Part shown: one piece after another, positions 51,998 to 60,498 of the stretch
How positions within the stretch are numbered: the first letter of the stretch is position 1
Layout: every line of letters starts with the position of its first letter
Source of the DNA: Bradyrhizobium ontarionense
GTDB lineage: Bacteria > Pseudomonadota > Alphaproteobacteria > Rhizobiales > Xanthobacteraceae
Assembly (NCBI RefSeq): GCF_021088345.1
Contig: NZ_CP088156.1
Coordinates: 124,001 to 188,000 of the forward strand
DNA: 64,000 nt
Direction of reading: 5' to 3'
The notes under the pieces: model-generated
Seen by the model: the letters and a program-made list of their open reading frames with translations, nothing else
What the model was told of the DNA's origin: nothing
The model's database searches: none
Made by a program: the position numbers and the translations under genes

Positions 51998-53086
51998 ATG
52001 AAGCGGAGAGACTTCATCAAGGTCACCGGGCTCGGCGCTGCCGGCGCCGCCACGATCGCCGCGCCCGCGATCGCGCAGTCGCTGCCCGAGATCAAATGGC
52101 GCATGACCACGAGCTGGCCGAAATCGCTCGACACGCTGCACGGCGGCGCCGAGATGATGGCCAAGATGGTCGGCGAGGCCACCGACAACAAATTCCAGAT
52201 CCAGACCTTCGCGGCCGGCGAGATCGTGCCCGGCCTGCAGGTGCTCGATGCCGTGCAGAATGCCACCGTCGAGATGGGCCACACCGCGTCGTATTATTAC
52301 TTCGGCAAGGACCCGACCTTCACCTTCGGCTCGTCGGTGCCATTTGGCCCCAACATGCGCATCAATCAGGCGTGGTACCTGATGGGCGGCGGCAAGGAGA
52401 TCCTCAACGACTTCTACAAGAGCTACAACGTCACCTCGCTGCTCGCCGGCAACACCGGCTGCCAGATGGGCGGCTGGTTCCGCAAGGAGATCAACACCGT
52501 CGATGATCTCAACGGCATGAAATTCCGCATCGGCGGCTTCGCCGGCCGGGTCATGCAGAAGCTCGGCTGCGTGCCGCAGCAGCTGGCCGGCGGCGATATC
52601 TATCCTGCCTTGGAAAAGGGCACGATCGATGCCGCTGAATGGGTCGGTCCCTATGACGACGAGAAGCTCGGCCTCTACAAGGTCGCGCCGCACTACTACT
52701 TCCCGGGCTGGTGGGAGGGCGGTCCGATGCTGCTCGCCATGATCAACCTCGACAAGTGGAACGCGCTGCCGAAGCACTATCAGAAGCTCTTGGAGCTGGC
52801 CGGCCACTATGCCAACAACTGGATGATGGCGAAGTACGACTCGGCCAACCCGCTGGCGCTGCGCAAGCTGCTCGCCGGCGGCGCCAAGCTGCACCCGTTC
52901 CCGCAGCCGGTCATGGAGGCCTCGTTCAAGGCCGCCAAGGAGCTGCATGCCGAGGTCGCTGCGACCAATCCCAACTTCAAGAAGGCACTGGAGTCGCTGA
53001 CCGCCTATTCGGCCGCCGGCTATTCCTGGTTCCAGGTCGCCGAGGTCGGTTACGACAACTTCATGGCGCGGCGTTCGCAGAGCTGA
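51998..53086 (+). CDS. TRAP transporter substrate-binding protein, TakP-like, second copy
   Basis: 362 residues, ATG 51998 with a GGGAGGGAAGG site. The Tat signal MKRRDFIKVTGLGAAGAATI ends near APAIAQ. It is a clear paralogue of the previous gene, sharing IKWRMTTSWPKSLDTLHGG, the full [11 protein letters not shown] block and [19 protein letters not shown], and differing mainly in the TASYYYFGKDPTFTFGSSVPFGPN region and near the C-terminus. It converges with dctM on the opposite strand, the only TRAP permease genes nearby. Two binding proteins with one permease pair may widen the substrate range. Confidence 0.92.
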   Translation: MKRRDFIKVTGLGAAGAATIAAPAIAQSLPEIKWRMTTSWPKSLDTLHGGAEMMAKMVGEATDNKFQIQTFAAGEIVPGLQVLDAVQNATVEMGHTASYYYFGKDPTFTFGSSVPFGPNMRINQAWYLMGGGKEILNDFYKSYNVTSLLAGNTGCQMGGWFRKEINTVDDLNGMKFRIGGFAGRVMQKLGCVPQQLAGGDIYPALEKGTIDAAEWVGPYDDEKLGLYKVAPHYYFPGWWEGGPMLLAMINLDKWNALPKHYQKLLELAGHYANNWMMAKYDSANPLALRKLLAGGAKLHPFPQPVMEASFKAAKELHAEVAATNPNFKKALESLTAYSAAGYSWFQVAEVGYDNFMARRSQS

Positions 53087-53110
53087 GGCGGCGGCCAGCG
53101 CTGTTTCCGC

Positions 53111-53191
53111 GTCATTGCGAGCGCAGCGAAGCAATCCAGGGCTGCGCGCGTGATCCTGGATTGCTTCGGCGCAAGGGCGCCTCGCAATGAC
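53111..53191. repeat. REP-like interspersed palindrome of Bradyrhizobium type
   Basis: Starts GTCATTGCGAGCGCAGCGAA and ends CTCGCAATGAC, with GCAATCCAGG / CCTGGATTGC in the middle: an imperfect long inverted repeat. This kind of element is frequent between genes in Bradyrhizobium. It lies between the second TakP-like gene and the bidirectional terminator. Confidence 0.75.
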
Positions 53192-53215
53192 GGGCTGATA
53201 GAGACGGCCCAAACA

Positions 53216-53246
53216 AAAACCCCGGAAGCGTGGCTTCCGGGGTTTT
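53216..53246. terminator. Bidirectional terminator between takP-like gene and dctM
   Basis: Perfect 14-bp stem AAAACCCCGGAAGC / GCTTCCGGGGTTTT with a GTG loop. An A run on the left and a T run on the right make it a good intrinsic terminator for both converging genes. Confidence 0.9.
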
Positions 53247-53269
53247 CTGCATTAGTTCGGAGCCGCCGG

Positions 53270-54871
53270 CTACTGCTTCGGCTGGCCGAAATCGAGCGGC
53301 GGCAGCTCGATCTGCGGTACCTCGATCTTGACCTTGTCGAGATCGACCGCGACCGGCTTGTCGAGCAGGCCCGTCACCGTGATCGGGAAGGCGATCACCA
53401 GCAGCACCATGATCGCCTGCAGCCCGATCCAGGGCATCGCGCCCCAATAGATGTCGGAGCTCTTCACTTCCTTCGGCGCGACGCCGCGCAGGTAGAACAG
53501 CGCGAAGCCGAACGGCGGATGCAGGAACGAGGTCTGCATGTTGACGCACAGCATGACGCCGAACCAGATCAGCGCGGCCTCCGGTCCCACCACCGGCGCC
53601 AGGATCTTCTGCGCGATCGGCGCGATCATCGGCAGGATGATGAAGGCGATCTCGAAGAAGTCGAGGAAGAAGGCCAGGAAGAAGATGAAGATGTTGATGA
53701 AGATCAGGAAGCCCCAGACGCCGCCGGGCAGCGAGGTCAAGAGGTGCTCCAGCCATTCGCCGCCGGAGACGCCCTGGAACACGACCGAGAAGCAGGTCGA
53801 GCCGATCAGGATGAAGGTGACCATGCAGGTGATGCGCATGGTGGTCTCGTAGCCCTGCTTGATCAGGTCGCGCAGGTCGGGAATGGCGGCGGCGCGGATG
53901 CACAGCCAGGCGACGGCGAGATAGGTGGCCGCGAAGCTGAGCTTGAACACGAGGTTCTCGGTGAACAGCATCGCCACGATGGTGCCGACACCGGCGGCGG
54001 CGACGCCGACGATCAGGATGGTGCGGTCGTTCGAGGTGAAGTTCTTGTGGTGGATCACGGCGAGCACGATGGCCCCGACCGCGCCCATGGCGCCGGCCTC
54101 GGTCGGCGTGGCCAGGCCCATCATCATGGTACCGAGCACGACGAAGATCAGCACCGCCGAGGGGATGATGCCCATCAGGCACTTCTTCCACAGCGCCCAG
54201 CCGGTCAGCGTGCGCGCCTCCTTCGGCACCGGCGGCAGGTGGCCCGGCTTGATCAGGCCGAGCACGAAGGTGTAGCCGGCGAACAGCAGCACCTGGAAGA
54301 TCGAGGGGCCCCAGGCGCCGAGATACATGTCGCCGACCGACTTGCCGAGCTGGTCGGCGAGCACGATCAGCACCAGCGACGGCGGCACCAGCTGGGTGAT
54401 GGTGCCGGAGGCGGCCAGCACGCCGGTGATGTAGCGCATATTGTAGCCGTAGCGCATCATGACCGGCATCGAGATCATCGCCATCGCGATCACCTGCGCC
54501 GCCACCGTGCCGGTGATCGCGCCCAGGATGAAGCCGACGATGATGACGGAATAGCCGAGGCCGCCGCGGATCGGACCGAACAGCTGGCCCATCGAGTCCA
54601 GCATGTCCTCGGCGAGCCCGCATCGTTCCAGGATCGCACCCATGAAGGTGAAGAACGGGATCGCGAGCAGGAGGTCGTTGGCGAGCACGCTGCCGAAGAT
54701 GCGGCCCGGGATCGCCTGCAGGAAGTTGAGGTCGAAGAAGCCCAGATGGATGGCGAGGAAGCCGAACGAGAGGCCGACGGCGGCGAGCGTGAACGCCACC
54801 GGGAAGCCGATCAGCATCGCCAGGACCAGGCCGCCGAACATCAGCGGCGGCATCATCTCCAGCGTAATCAT
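53270..54871 (-). CDS. dctM: TRAP transporter large permease (DctM)
   Basis: 533 residues, longer than the usual ~430 because of an insert and a C-terminal tail (PVAVDLDKVKIEVPQIELPP). About 12-14 membrane segments. Family blocks are present: MLIGFPVAFTLAAVGL, LLAIPFFTFMGAILERCGLAE, LGAITGTVAAQVIAMA, LAASGTITQLVPPSLVLIVLA, GLATPTEAGAMGAVGAI, and FVVLGTMMMGL. It performs sodium-driven uptake of the ligand delivered by the periplasmic binding protein. The start overlaps the dctQ stop (ATGA). The extended form is typical of TakM-type partners of TakP. Confidence 0.94.
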   Translation of the reverse strand: MITLEMMPPLMFGGLVLAMLIGFPVAFTLAAVGLSFGFLAIHLGFFDLNFLQAIPGRIFGSVLANDLLLAIPFFTFMGAILERCGLAEDMLDSMGQLFGPIRGGLGYSVIIVGFILGAITGTVAAQVIAMAMISMPVMMRYGYNMRYITGVLAASGTITQLVPPSLVLIVLADQLGKSVGDMYLGAWGPSIFQVLLFAGYTFVLGLIKPGHLPPVPKEARTLTGWALWKKCLMGIIPSAVLIFVVLGTMMMGLATPTEAGAMGAVGAIVLAVIHHKNFTSNDRTILIVGVAAAGVGTIVAMLFTENLVFKLSFAATYLAVAWLCIRAAAIPDLRDLIKQGYETTMRITCMVTFILIGSTCFSVVFQGVSGGEWLEHLLTSLPGGVWGFLIFINIFIFFLAFFLDFFEIAFIILPMIAPIAQKILAPVVGPEAALIWFGVMLCVNMQTSFLHPPFGFALFYLRGVAPKEVKSSDIYWGAMPWIGLQAIMVLLVIAFPITVTGLLDKPVAVDLDKVKIEVPQIELPPLDFGQPKQ

Positions 54872-55410
54872 TGCGTCGGCCTCTCGTATTTGGCGTCGAT
54901 CGTCACTTCACCGCGCAGCGCGGCGGCGCGCTTGATCACCTCGGAGAGACCCTGCAGCGCCAGCAGGACGAAGCCGGCGGGAATCGCGAGCTTGACCGGC
55001 CAGCGCAGCAGGCCGCCGGCATTGGCCGACATCTCGTTGACCGAGTAGGACTGCATGAAGAACGGCCACGACAGATAGGCCAGCAGCAGGCAGGTCGGGA
55101 TCAGGAAGAACAGCGTGCCGATCAGGTCGAGCCAGAGCTGGCCGCGCTCGGACAGATAGAGATAGAGCAGCTCGACGCGGACATGCTCATTGCGGCGGAA
55201 CGTGTAGGAGGCGCCGAACATCACCAGCAGCGCGAACATGTACCATTGCAGCTCCAGCCAGCCGTTCGACGAATAGCTGAAGGCGTAACGGATCATGGCG
55301 TTGATCGCGCTGACCAGGCAGGCCAGCAGCACCATGAGATTGCAGACGTAACCGATCTTTTCGTTGAGCTGATCGATGGCTGAACTGACTGCCAACAAGG
55401 GGCGCATCAT
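54868..55410 (-). CDS. dctQ: TRAP transporter small permease (DctQ)
   Basis: 180 residues with four membrane segments (ICNLMVLLACLVSAINAMI, LELQWYMFALLVMFGASYTF, LWLDLIGTLFFLIPTCLLLAYL, LAIPAGFVLLALQGLSEVI). ELQWYMFALLVMFGASYTFRRNEHVRVELLY is the DctQ core with the conserved EHVRV. It forms the membrane complex with DctM; the two are translationally coupled and expressed from a promoter upstream of 55410. Confidence 0.92.
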   Translation of the reverse strand: MMRPLLAVSSAIDQLNEKIGYVCNLMVLLACLVSAINAMIRYAFSYSSNGWLELQWYMFALLVMFGASYTFRRNEHVRVELLYLYLSERGQLWLDLIGTLFFLIPTCLLLAYLSWPFFMQSYSVNEMSANAGGLLRWPVKLAIPAGFVLLALQGLSEVIKRAAALRGEVTIDAKYERPTQ

Positions 55411-55967
55411 GGTCTCCGCTGCGGGCGCTGATCAGGACAGCGCGCCTGAGCCCAAGGAAGGCGCGGTTTCGCGATCACGCTTGGCGTGCATGTCTTGATG
55501 ACGACGCGCTTGGAGCGAATGCAACGAAACGTCCTCCCCCTCGACTGCTTCCGGCTCTTGTTCGGCGCTTGTGTGAGGGCGCGGAGCCCGATGGCCGCGC
55601 GGGGCCTGAAAGCGGGGGCACCATTTCAGCGCGCCGTCCTGCCGTCAATCGGAAAATGGACAGATTGACGCCGGGCCAACACCTTGCTGGCGCTTCGTAA
55701 ACCGGCCGGGGCGCGGGCGACGGAGCGATGCCGAAAAAGCGGGCGCTCTGGCTGGAGGCGGCCTCTGCGGGCTGTTGCGACGCGATCGCTGCGGGCGAAT
55801 GCGAGCGCCGATGATGGAGGGGCGGGTGCTGGCCTTGTAGGCGCATCCGTGGTCCCGCCTTCGAGACGCCCGCCTGGGCGGGCCCTCAGGATGAGGCCGC
55901 ATTCATCCCGCACTCGACGTTTCCGCGACGATCGCGAAGCGCGCGCCCTGGCGACGCGATCTGCGCC
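55411..55967. other. Intergenic stretch with a repeat element
   Basis: About 560 bp between dctQ and the CDF gene. It carries the repeat at 55858-55896. The rest has only overlapping frames on both strands with arginine-rich, non-protein-like translations. The dctQM promoter should lie in the first 100 bp, but none was pinpointed. Confidence 0.4.
55858..55896. repeat. Short interspersed palindrome
   Basis: The pattern CCTTCGAGACGCCCGCC, then TGGGCGGGCCCTCAGGATGA, has a 7-bp hairpin (GCCCGCC/GGCGGGC) in its centre. The TTCGAGACG...CTCAGGATGAGG frame is a common intergenic repeat in Bradyrhizobium and relatives. Confidence 0.6.
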
Positions 55968-56858
55968 TCAGAGCACGACCACGCCGGAGTGCTTGGCCTT
56001 GCTTTCCGGCTCGATGTGGATCGTGATCCAGCTGTGCTCATCGTCGCCGCGCAAGGCCGCTTCGATCCGGTCGCAGATCTCATGCGCCTGCTGGACCGAC
56101 ATCTGGCCGGGAACGACGAGATGAAACTCGATGAAGGTCATCTTGCCGGCGTGGCGGGTGCGGACATCATGCGCTTCCAGCGCGCCGTCCGCGTGTTCAC
56201 TGATGATCCGGCGGATCCGCGCGAGCGTCTCGTCGGAGACGGCCTCGTCCATCAGCCCGCCGGTCGACTCCTTGAGGACCTGCCATCCCGACCACAGGAT
56301 GTTGATGGCGACCAGCAGGGCCAGCGCCGGGTCGAGGATCGGCAGCTTCAACATCACCGCGAAGAGAAGTCCGATCACGACCCCGCCCGACGAGACGACG
56401 TCCGTCAGCAGATGCCGGCCGTCCGCCACCAGCGCCGGTGACCGCAGCCGCTTGCCGCGGGTGATCAGCAGCCAGCACCAGAAGGCGTTGAGCAGGCTCG
56501 CCAGTCCGTTCACGGCCAGGCCTTCGATCGGCGCCGACAGCAGCCGGGGATTGAAAAAGTTGCCGTAGGCCTCGTGGACGATCAGCAGCGCCGCGACGAT
56601 GATCATGACGCCTTCGATCACGGCGCTGAAGTACTCGACCTTGTGGTGGCCGAACGGATGGTTGGCGTCGGCAGGCTTGGCGGCAATGCGCACGGCGAGC
56701 AGCGCGACGCCAGCGGTGACGACGTTGACGATGCTCTCGAGGGCATCGGAATACAGCGCGACTGAGCCGGTGAGCCAATAGGCGAAATACTTCAGGCCGA
56801 GGACGACCGCCCCGACCACGAGGCTGCCGGCGGCGAGCTTGAGCGATTGCGAATGCAT
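55968..56858 (-). CDS. Cation diffusion facilitator (CDF) metal exporter
   Basis: 296 residues. Six membrane segments with the metal site: ALYSDALESIVNV in helix II, and DGRHLLTDVVSSGG in helix V (HxxxD, as in zinc-selective CDFs such as YiiP/FieF). A charge-interlock HPFGHHKVEYFSA loop lies between. The C-terminal cytoplasmic domain (ARIRRIISEHADGALEAHDV, FIEFHLVVPGQMSVQQAHEI, ITIHIEPE) has the family's regulatory histidines and acidic residues. It exports zinc, iron or related divalent ions by proton antiport as a dimer. No metal-sensing riboswitch or adjacent regulator is visible. Confidence 0.93.
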   Translation of the reverse strand: MHSQSLKLAAGSLVVGAVVLGLKYFAYWLTGSVALYSDALESIVNVVTAGVALLAVRIAAKPADANHPFGHHKVEYFSAVIEGVMIIVAALLIVHEAYGNFFNPRLLSAPIEGLAVNGLASLLNAFWCWLLITRGKRLRSPALVADGRHLLTDVVSSGGVVIGLLFAVMLKLPILDPALALLVAINILWSGWQVLKESTGGLMDEAVSDETLARIRRIISEHADGALEAHDVRTRHAGKMTFIEFHLVVPGQMSVQQAHEICDRIEAALRGDDEHSWITIHIEPESKAKHSGVVVL

Positions 56859-57165
56859 GATGTCCCGTCCAGACCCCGGGTGGGGTACTCAAGGCGGCGA
56901 CCGAACGCAACGGCTGCGTCGAGAGCCGGATATCCGTGCCGAGGGTGACGGTATGCCGATGGTCGCCGGGACTTGGTCGACGCGAGCAGGGCGCTGGACG
57001 AAACTGATGAGACGTTGAACTCGGATGTCGATCGCTGCAGCGGCCTGACCACGTGATTCGAGATTCGAGCCGCCGATCCCGCAGCAGCCTGCCAACGAAA
57101 AGGTCGCGCCCACGGACATGGGCGCGACCTTTCCCGTCGCCGGAGTTCGGTTGAGACGCCGCCGA
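56859..57165. other. Intergenic stretch with one terminator
   Basis: About 305 bp between the CDF gene and the small secreted protein gene. The terminator at 57101-57130 is the only element recognised. Confidence 0.4.
57101..57130 (-). terminator. Intrinsic terminator of the small secreted protein gene
   Basis: Perfect 12-bp stem (AGGTCGCGCCCA / TGGGCGCGACCT, loop CGGACA) followed on the minus strand by TTTCG. It is 36 nt past the stop of the minus-strand gene at 57166. Confidence 0.8.
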
Positions 57166-57438
57166 CTACTTCTCTTTGATGATCGTGGTGGTGCTGGTGC
57201 TGCTGCCGACGGTGCCTTCGTCCTCGCAGACCTTGGTCTGCTTGATCCGATCCTCGGCTTCCACGCGGCTCGTGAACGCCATCGGTCCGATCTGCGTCAC
57301 GATTTCCCTGTCCGCGGGCCGCGTCGTGGTGATCGTGCAGCGATGGCTGGGACCCTGCACGACGTAGTACTCATCAGCGAGTGCCGGGGCCATGGATCCG
57401 ATGATCACTGCGCCAGCAAGAAGAAGGGGTGCTTTCAT
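57166..57438 (-). CDS. Small secreted hypothetical protein
   Basis: 90 residues from the ATG at 57436-57438 with a GAGAGG site; the longer open frame upstream is not protein-like. A Sec signal peptide (APLLLAGAVIIGSMAPALA) gives a periplasmic mature part of about 70 residues starting DEYYVVQGPSHRCTITTTRP. It has two cysteines (HRCTI and TKVCED), which could form one disulfide, and a Ser/Thr-rich tail. I do not recognise a named family; similar short YYVVQ-x-P-x-x-x-C proteins are common in Bradyrhizobium. No role can be given. Confidence 0.75.
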   Translation of the reverse strand: MKAPLLLAGAVIIGSMAPALADEYYVVQGPSHRCTITTTRPADREIVTQIGPMAFTSRVEAEDRIKQTKVCEDEGTVGSSTSTTTIIKEK

Positions 57439-57823
57439 GGTCGCCTCTCTTTCCAGGTACTGCCGAAATCGAGGACTGCGCGACGAACAGTGTTGCTGTT
57501 CCATCCGTCGATCCTCTCCCGCGGCTGTGCAACTCACGTCAGGGGCGGGGGTTCCGATCACGCGTTCAGAACGGTGCGGCCGGACGCGCTTCGCCGAGCC
57601 GGAGCTGGTCGAGCCGGCGATGGCCGCCTGACTGTCACCTTCGCGCTTGCCGCGTGTTCGGGGATCCAGCAGGGCGGTTGAGCGCTGATCCAGGGCGATA
57701 CGAGAACAGTCGTCGAAACTGGCCATCGTGCGGCCGGAAAAAGTGTGTCTGATCGGAATCTGGATATTGCTAAATGTTTCTGAATGTGGTTCTCAGATAC
57801 CGTTCAATCTTTTGCGTCAGTCA
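57439..57823. other. Intergenic stretch; AT-rich 3' part
   Basis: About 385 bp. The last ~90 bp before the aldo/keto reductase are clearly AT-richer than the surroundings and probably hold its promoter (TTGCTAAATG and TTCTCAGATAC type sequences); no exact pair is proposed. Confidence 0.35.
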
Positions 57824-58795
57824 ATGAAATACCGGCAGCTTGGTCCTCTTCCTGTCTCTGAAATCGGTCTTGGTTGTTCCGGATTCTGGGGCAATCGACA
57901 GTTCGAGGACAGGCAAGCCATCCGAATCGTGCATGAAGCGTTCGATCTCGGAGTCAATCTCTTCGATACGGGGCACAACTACTGCAACTACAATGCAGAG
58001 CCCAGGCTCGGTCGCGCACTGGCGGAAATCCTGAAGCGCGCGGATCGATCGAAGATCGTCGTCTCGACAAAGGTCGGGACATTGCGCCCGCGCCCTCTCA
58101 TCTCTCTGCGCGAGGTCAAGACGCAGGATCACAGTCCGGAGTATGTCGAGCTTGCGTGCGCTCGCGCGATCAAGAACTTGAACACGGACTTCATCGACGT
58201 CCTCTATCTCCACAATTTCGCGCCGGCATCGATCACGGATGCGTTGTTGACGAAGCTCGCGTCGATGCGCCGCAACGGCATGTTCAGACTGCTCGGCATC
58301 AACACGCATTCCGAAGCGCACATGCAATATGTCGCCCGACTCAAAGGCGTCTTCGATGTCGCGCTGATCGACCTGAACGTGGCGCAGTTGGACCGGCTCC
58401 CGATCGTTGACCAACTCCACAAGGCAGGCATTGCCGTCGTTGCCGGCACGGTTCTGGCGCAAGGGCATTTGATCCGGGGCAAGATCGGCCACATCCGAAG
58501 CGCTGCCGATCTCTGGTATCTGGCCCGGGCGCTGCTGAAGCCGGATGCCCGCCGACTTGCCTTGGCCGCTCGTGACGTCCGGCCCGCGCTCGCGTCGGTC
58601 GACGGGATGTCGGCGGCGCAAGCTGCGATGTCCTACATTCTCGGACTTCAGCAGGTTTCGGCCTGCATCTTCGGAACCACGAACCTCAACAACCTCAGAG
58701 AAATCGCGGCCGCCCCGGAAAAACGCCTGTCCGAGGCTCACGCCGCATCGATCTACGCGGCGTTTCGTCAGCAGCGCGCATTTGCCAGCGCCTAG
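57824..58795 (+). CDS. Aldo/keto reductase family oxidoreductase
   Basis: 323 residues from ATG 57824 (MKYRQLGPLPVSEIGLGC); an upstream GTG at 57728 is unlikely. The catalytic tetrad is complete: Asp48 in FDTGHNYCN, Tyr53, Lys83 in VVSTKVG and His130 in VLYLHNF. The late NADPH-binding region is ACIFGTTNLNNLREIAAA. The FDTxxxY block is shared with the AKR family of YghZ/galactose-dehydrogenase-like enzymes. It reduces an aldehyde or ketone with NADPH or works in reverse; the substrate is unknown. The ribosome site is weak and the upstream DNA is AT-rich, which may indicate later arrival. Confidence 0.88.
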   Translation: MKYRQLGPLPVSEIGLGCSGFWGNRQFEDRQAIRIVHEAFDLGVNLFDTGHNYCNYNAEPRLGRALAEILKRADRSKIVVSTKVGTLRPRPLISLREVKTQDHSPEYVELACARAIKNLNTDFIDVLYLHNFAPASITDALLTKLASMRRNGMFRLLGINTHSEAHMQYVARLKGVFDVALIDLNVAQLDRLPIVDQLHKAGIAVVAGTVLAQGHLIRGKIGHIRSAADLWYLARALLKPDARRLALAARDVRPALASVDGMSAAQAAMSYILGLQQVSACIFGTTNLNNLREIAAAPEKRLSEAHAASIYAAFRQQRAFASA

Positions 58796-58954
58796 CCGGA
58801 CGACGGTCGGCTGCAATATCGGTGACAGTGCACAAATTGATCTTGCGCGCTGAGGATCGCTACGGTCGAGCACGCGTGCGCATCTGCGCGAATGAACGTC
58901 TGAGCTGGCCGGGCCGAACAAGCGGCTGATGCCATCCTGACCTGCCGCGGCCGT

Positions 58955-59362
58955 TCAGGCCGCGGTGGTCGGACCGACGCGCTCGACGAGATGCGCGCGC
59001 GAGGGCGCCGCCTTGAAGGGATCGCCGAAATACTGCGTCTCGTGAACCACTCCGCCGTCGCCGAACTCCATGATACTGACCACGTAGGAGGGGGCCCCGT
59101 CGTAGGTCAGAACGAGTTCTGTCACCCAGAGATCGCCGCCGCCGATGATCCGTCGCACCGCAAAGCGCTTCTTGTTCGGCTGCACGAAGCGGCTTTCCTG
59201 AATGTTGCGCCGGCCGTGGATGCGCTCGCCTGATTGCGGATAGTCGAGCACGGCATCGTCGCGATAGATGTCATGCTCGGCCTCGAAATCGTTTGCGTCC
59301 GACGCATCCCAATGGCGCTGCAGGGCAGCCAGCCTGCCGCCGTCGTCCATCGCGTTTTCCAT
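58955..59362 (-). CDS. SnoaL-like/NTF2-fold protein
   Basis: 135 residues from the ATG at 59360-59362 with a GGGAG site. One compact domain: RLAALQRHWDASDANDFEAEHDIYRDDAVLDYPQ, ERIHGRRNIQESR, LWVTELVLTYDG, SIMEFGDGGVVHETQYFGDPF. This is the SnoaL_2 pattern: helices, the DDAVxDYPQSGERIxGRxxI block and the final beta-sheet ending QYFGDPF. These are small hydrolase or isomerase-like folds with varied roles. No substrate is suggested by context. Confidence 0.85.
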   Translation of the reverse strand: MENAMDDGGRLAALQRHWDASDANDFEAEHDIYRDDAVLDYPQSGERIHGRRNIQESRFVQPNKKRFAVRRIIGGGDLWVTELVLTYDGAPSYVVSIMEFGDGGVVHETQYFGDPFKAAPSRAHLVERVGPTTAA

Positions 59363-60021
59363 TCAGGTCTCCCGCTCTCACCGACCGGGCCATGCCGCGG
59401 CGCTCCGCTTGGCGTGCCGGAGGATGGGACATTCCCTGCGCCCTCGGCTCGCGGATGCGGGCATCCGCGAAGGCTTCGCAGCCGATGACGCAGCATATGA
59501 CGATGGCCGACGTGTCGCCACTCCGATCTGAGCGGGCGCCGGAGATGTGAGCGATTGATCTTTGCGCGTGCTCGGGCGCGCGCATCTGCGCGGCAGCGAT
59601 GGCGGCGTGACGGCGCGCGGGCGGTGAAGGAGTCTTTCCGGATATCGTAGGCCTGTTGGGCCGCGCTGGAGGACGAGGACGAACCGCTCGGTCGCCTGCG
59701 CGCCGCCGAGCGCATCGGCCGTGGGACTATGCACGCGGGCAGGCGCAACTGTTGGTTAGATTGCGCCGCCGCTGAGATCGATCGAATGAACGTCTGAACT
59801 GGGCGCGCCGAAGGGATGAGCGCTCGACCGTCGGCGCGTCCCTCGAGAGCTTCGGTCGATGGCTCCTGAACGACGGGCCCCTAACTCGCGTGAGTCCGCT
59901 CGCCCGGCTTTACGTGCTTTGGGATCGCATTTCGTGGGTTCACGGGAGCTGCCTAGGAACTCCGTCCTGGCTCCCGCGGTTGCCAAGGTGCCGATCGACC
60001 TTTCGTGGGAAGCATAAGGGA
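59363..60021. other. Gene-poor stretch with degenerate coding traces
   Basis: About 660 bp. All frames are either short or arginine/proline-rich without ribosome sites. Near the right end one plus-strand frame reads LAPAVAKVPIDLSWEA before a TAA at about 60014-60016 and looks like the tail of a small or broken gene. Nothing else recognised. Confidence 0.35.
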
Positions 60022-60090
60022 ATGACGCCAGCCGAGCGGCGGGCGCTGCTTGACGCGGAGGCTCGTGAGCTCGCGCAAGGAGTGAAGTGA
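60022..60090 (+). CDS. Possible 22-residue leader ORF coupled to the HExxH protein
   Basis: MTPAERRALLDAEARELAQG and two more residues, ending with a TGA that overlaps the next ATG (TGATG at 60088-60092). It has helix-forming content and an AAGGGA sequence just before its ATG. It could be a leader peptide, a small real protein, or the 3' end of a broken gene in a frame that is open back to a GTG at 59890. Confidence 0.35.
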   Translation: MTPAERRALLDAEARELAQGVK

Positions 60091-60389
60091 TGGTCGATGC
60101 ATCTTCCGTCCACATCCTCGAGCCACGTCCGGCCTATGTCCACCGCTACGCCGGCCCGCTCCTCACCGTCGTCGGCTCGCAGGCCGACACGCAATGGCGT
60201 TGTGACCTTTTGCGCGTGCCGCACTCTGCCGGCGCGAAAGTCTACGGCTGCCAGGTGTTTTTCGGACGGGATTCGGATCCCCCTCCCTGCGTCATCTACA
60301 TCACGATCCACGAGAGGTCGCAGCTTGTGCGCGCGATCACGACGCACGAGGTCGCTCACTGCAACGGCTGGCGCCATTCTGTCGAGTGA
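60090..60389 (+). CDS. Small protein with a complete HExxHxxGxxH zinc-protease motif
   Basis: 99 residues from ATG 60090; AAGGAG lies 8 nt before it. The only strong motif is THEVAHCNGWRH: His86, Glu87, His90 and His96 fit HExxHxxGxxH, the metzincin zinc site, with the protein ending three residues later. The preceding helix ITIHERSQLVRAITT is as expected for a minigluzincin-like fold: a short beta part (VYGCQVFFG, CVIYITIHE) before the active-site helix. It has no signal peptide. Similar HE-x-x-HCNGW proteins occur in rhizobial accessory DNA. Function unknown; it may be an enzyme or a metal-binding relic. Confidence 0.7.
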   Translation: MVDASSVHILEPRPAYVHRYAGPLLTVVGSQADTQWRCDLLRVPHSAGAKVYGCQVFFGRDSDPPPCVIYITIHERSQLVRAITTHEVAHCNGWRHSVE

Positions 60390-60498
60390 CAGAGATCGTC
60401 GTTCGAAAACGTTGACGGGACGGTGCTGAAGAGACTGGGACGCGCGGGGCAGCGGCCTGCGTGGCCGGGAGCAACGCATGAAGCTGCGCGCCGCGCGA

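Noticed and set aside
53150..55048. 632-codon plus-strand frame opposite dctM
   Set aside because: It is the antisense of DctM/DctQ, dominated by Asp, Glu, His, Gln and Arg; no domain and no promoter.
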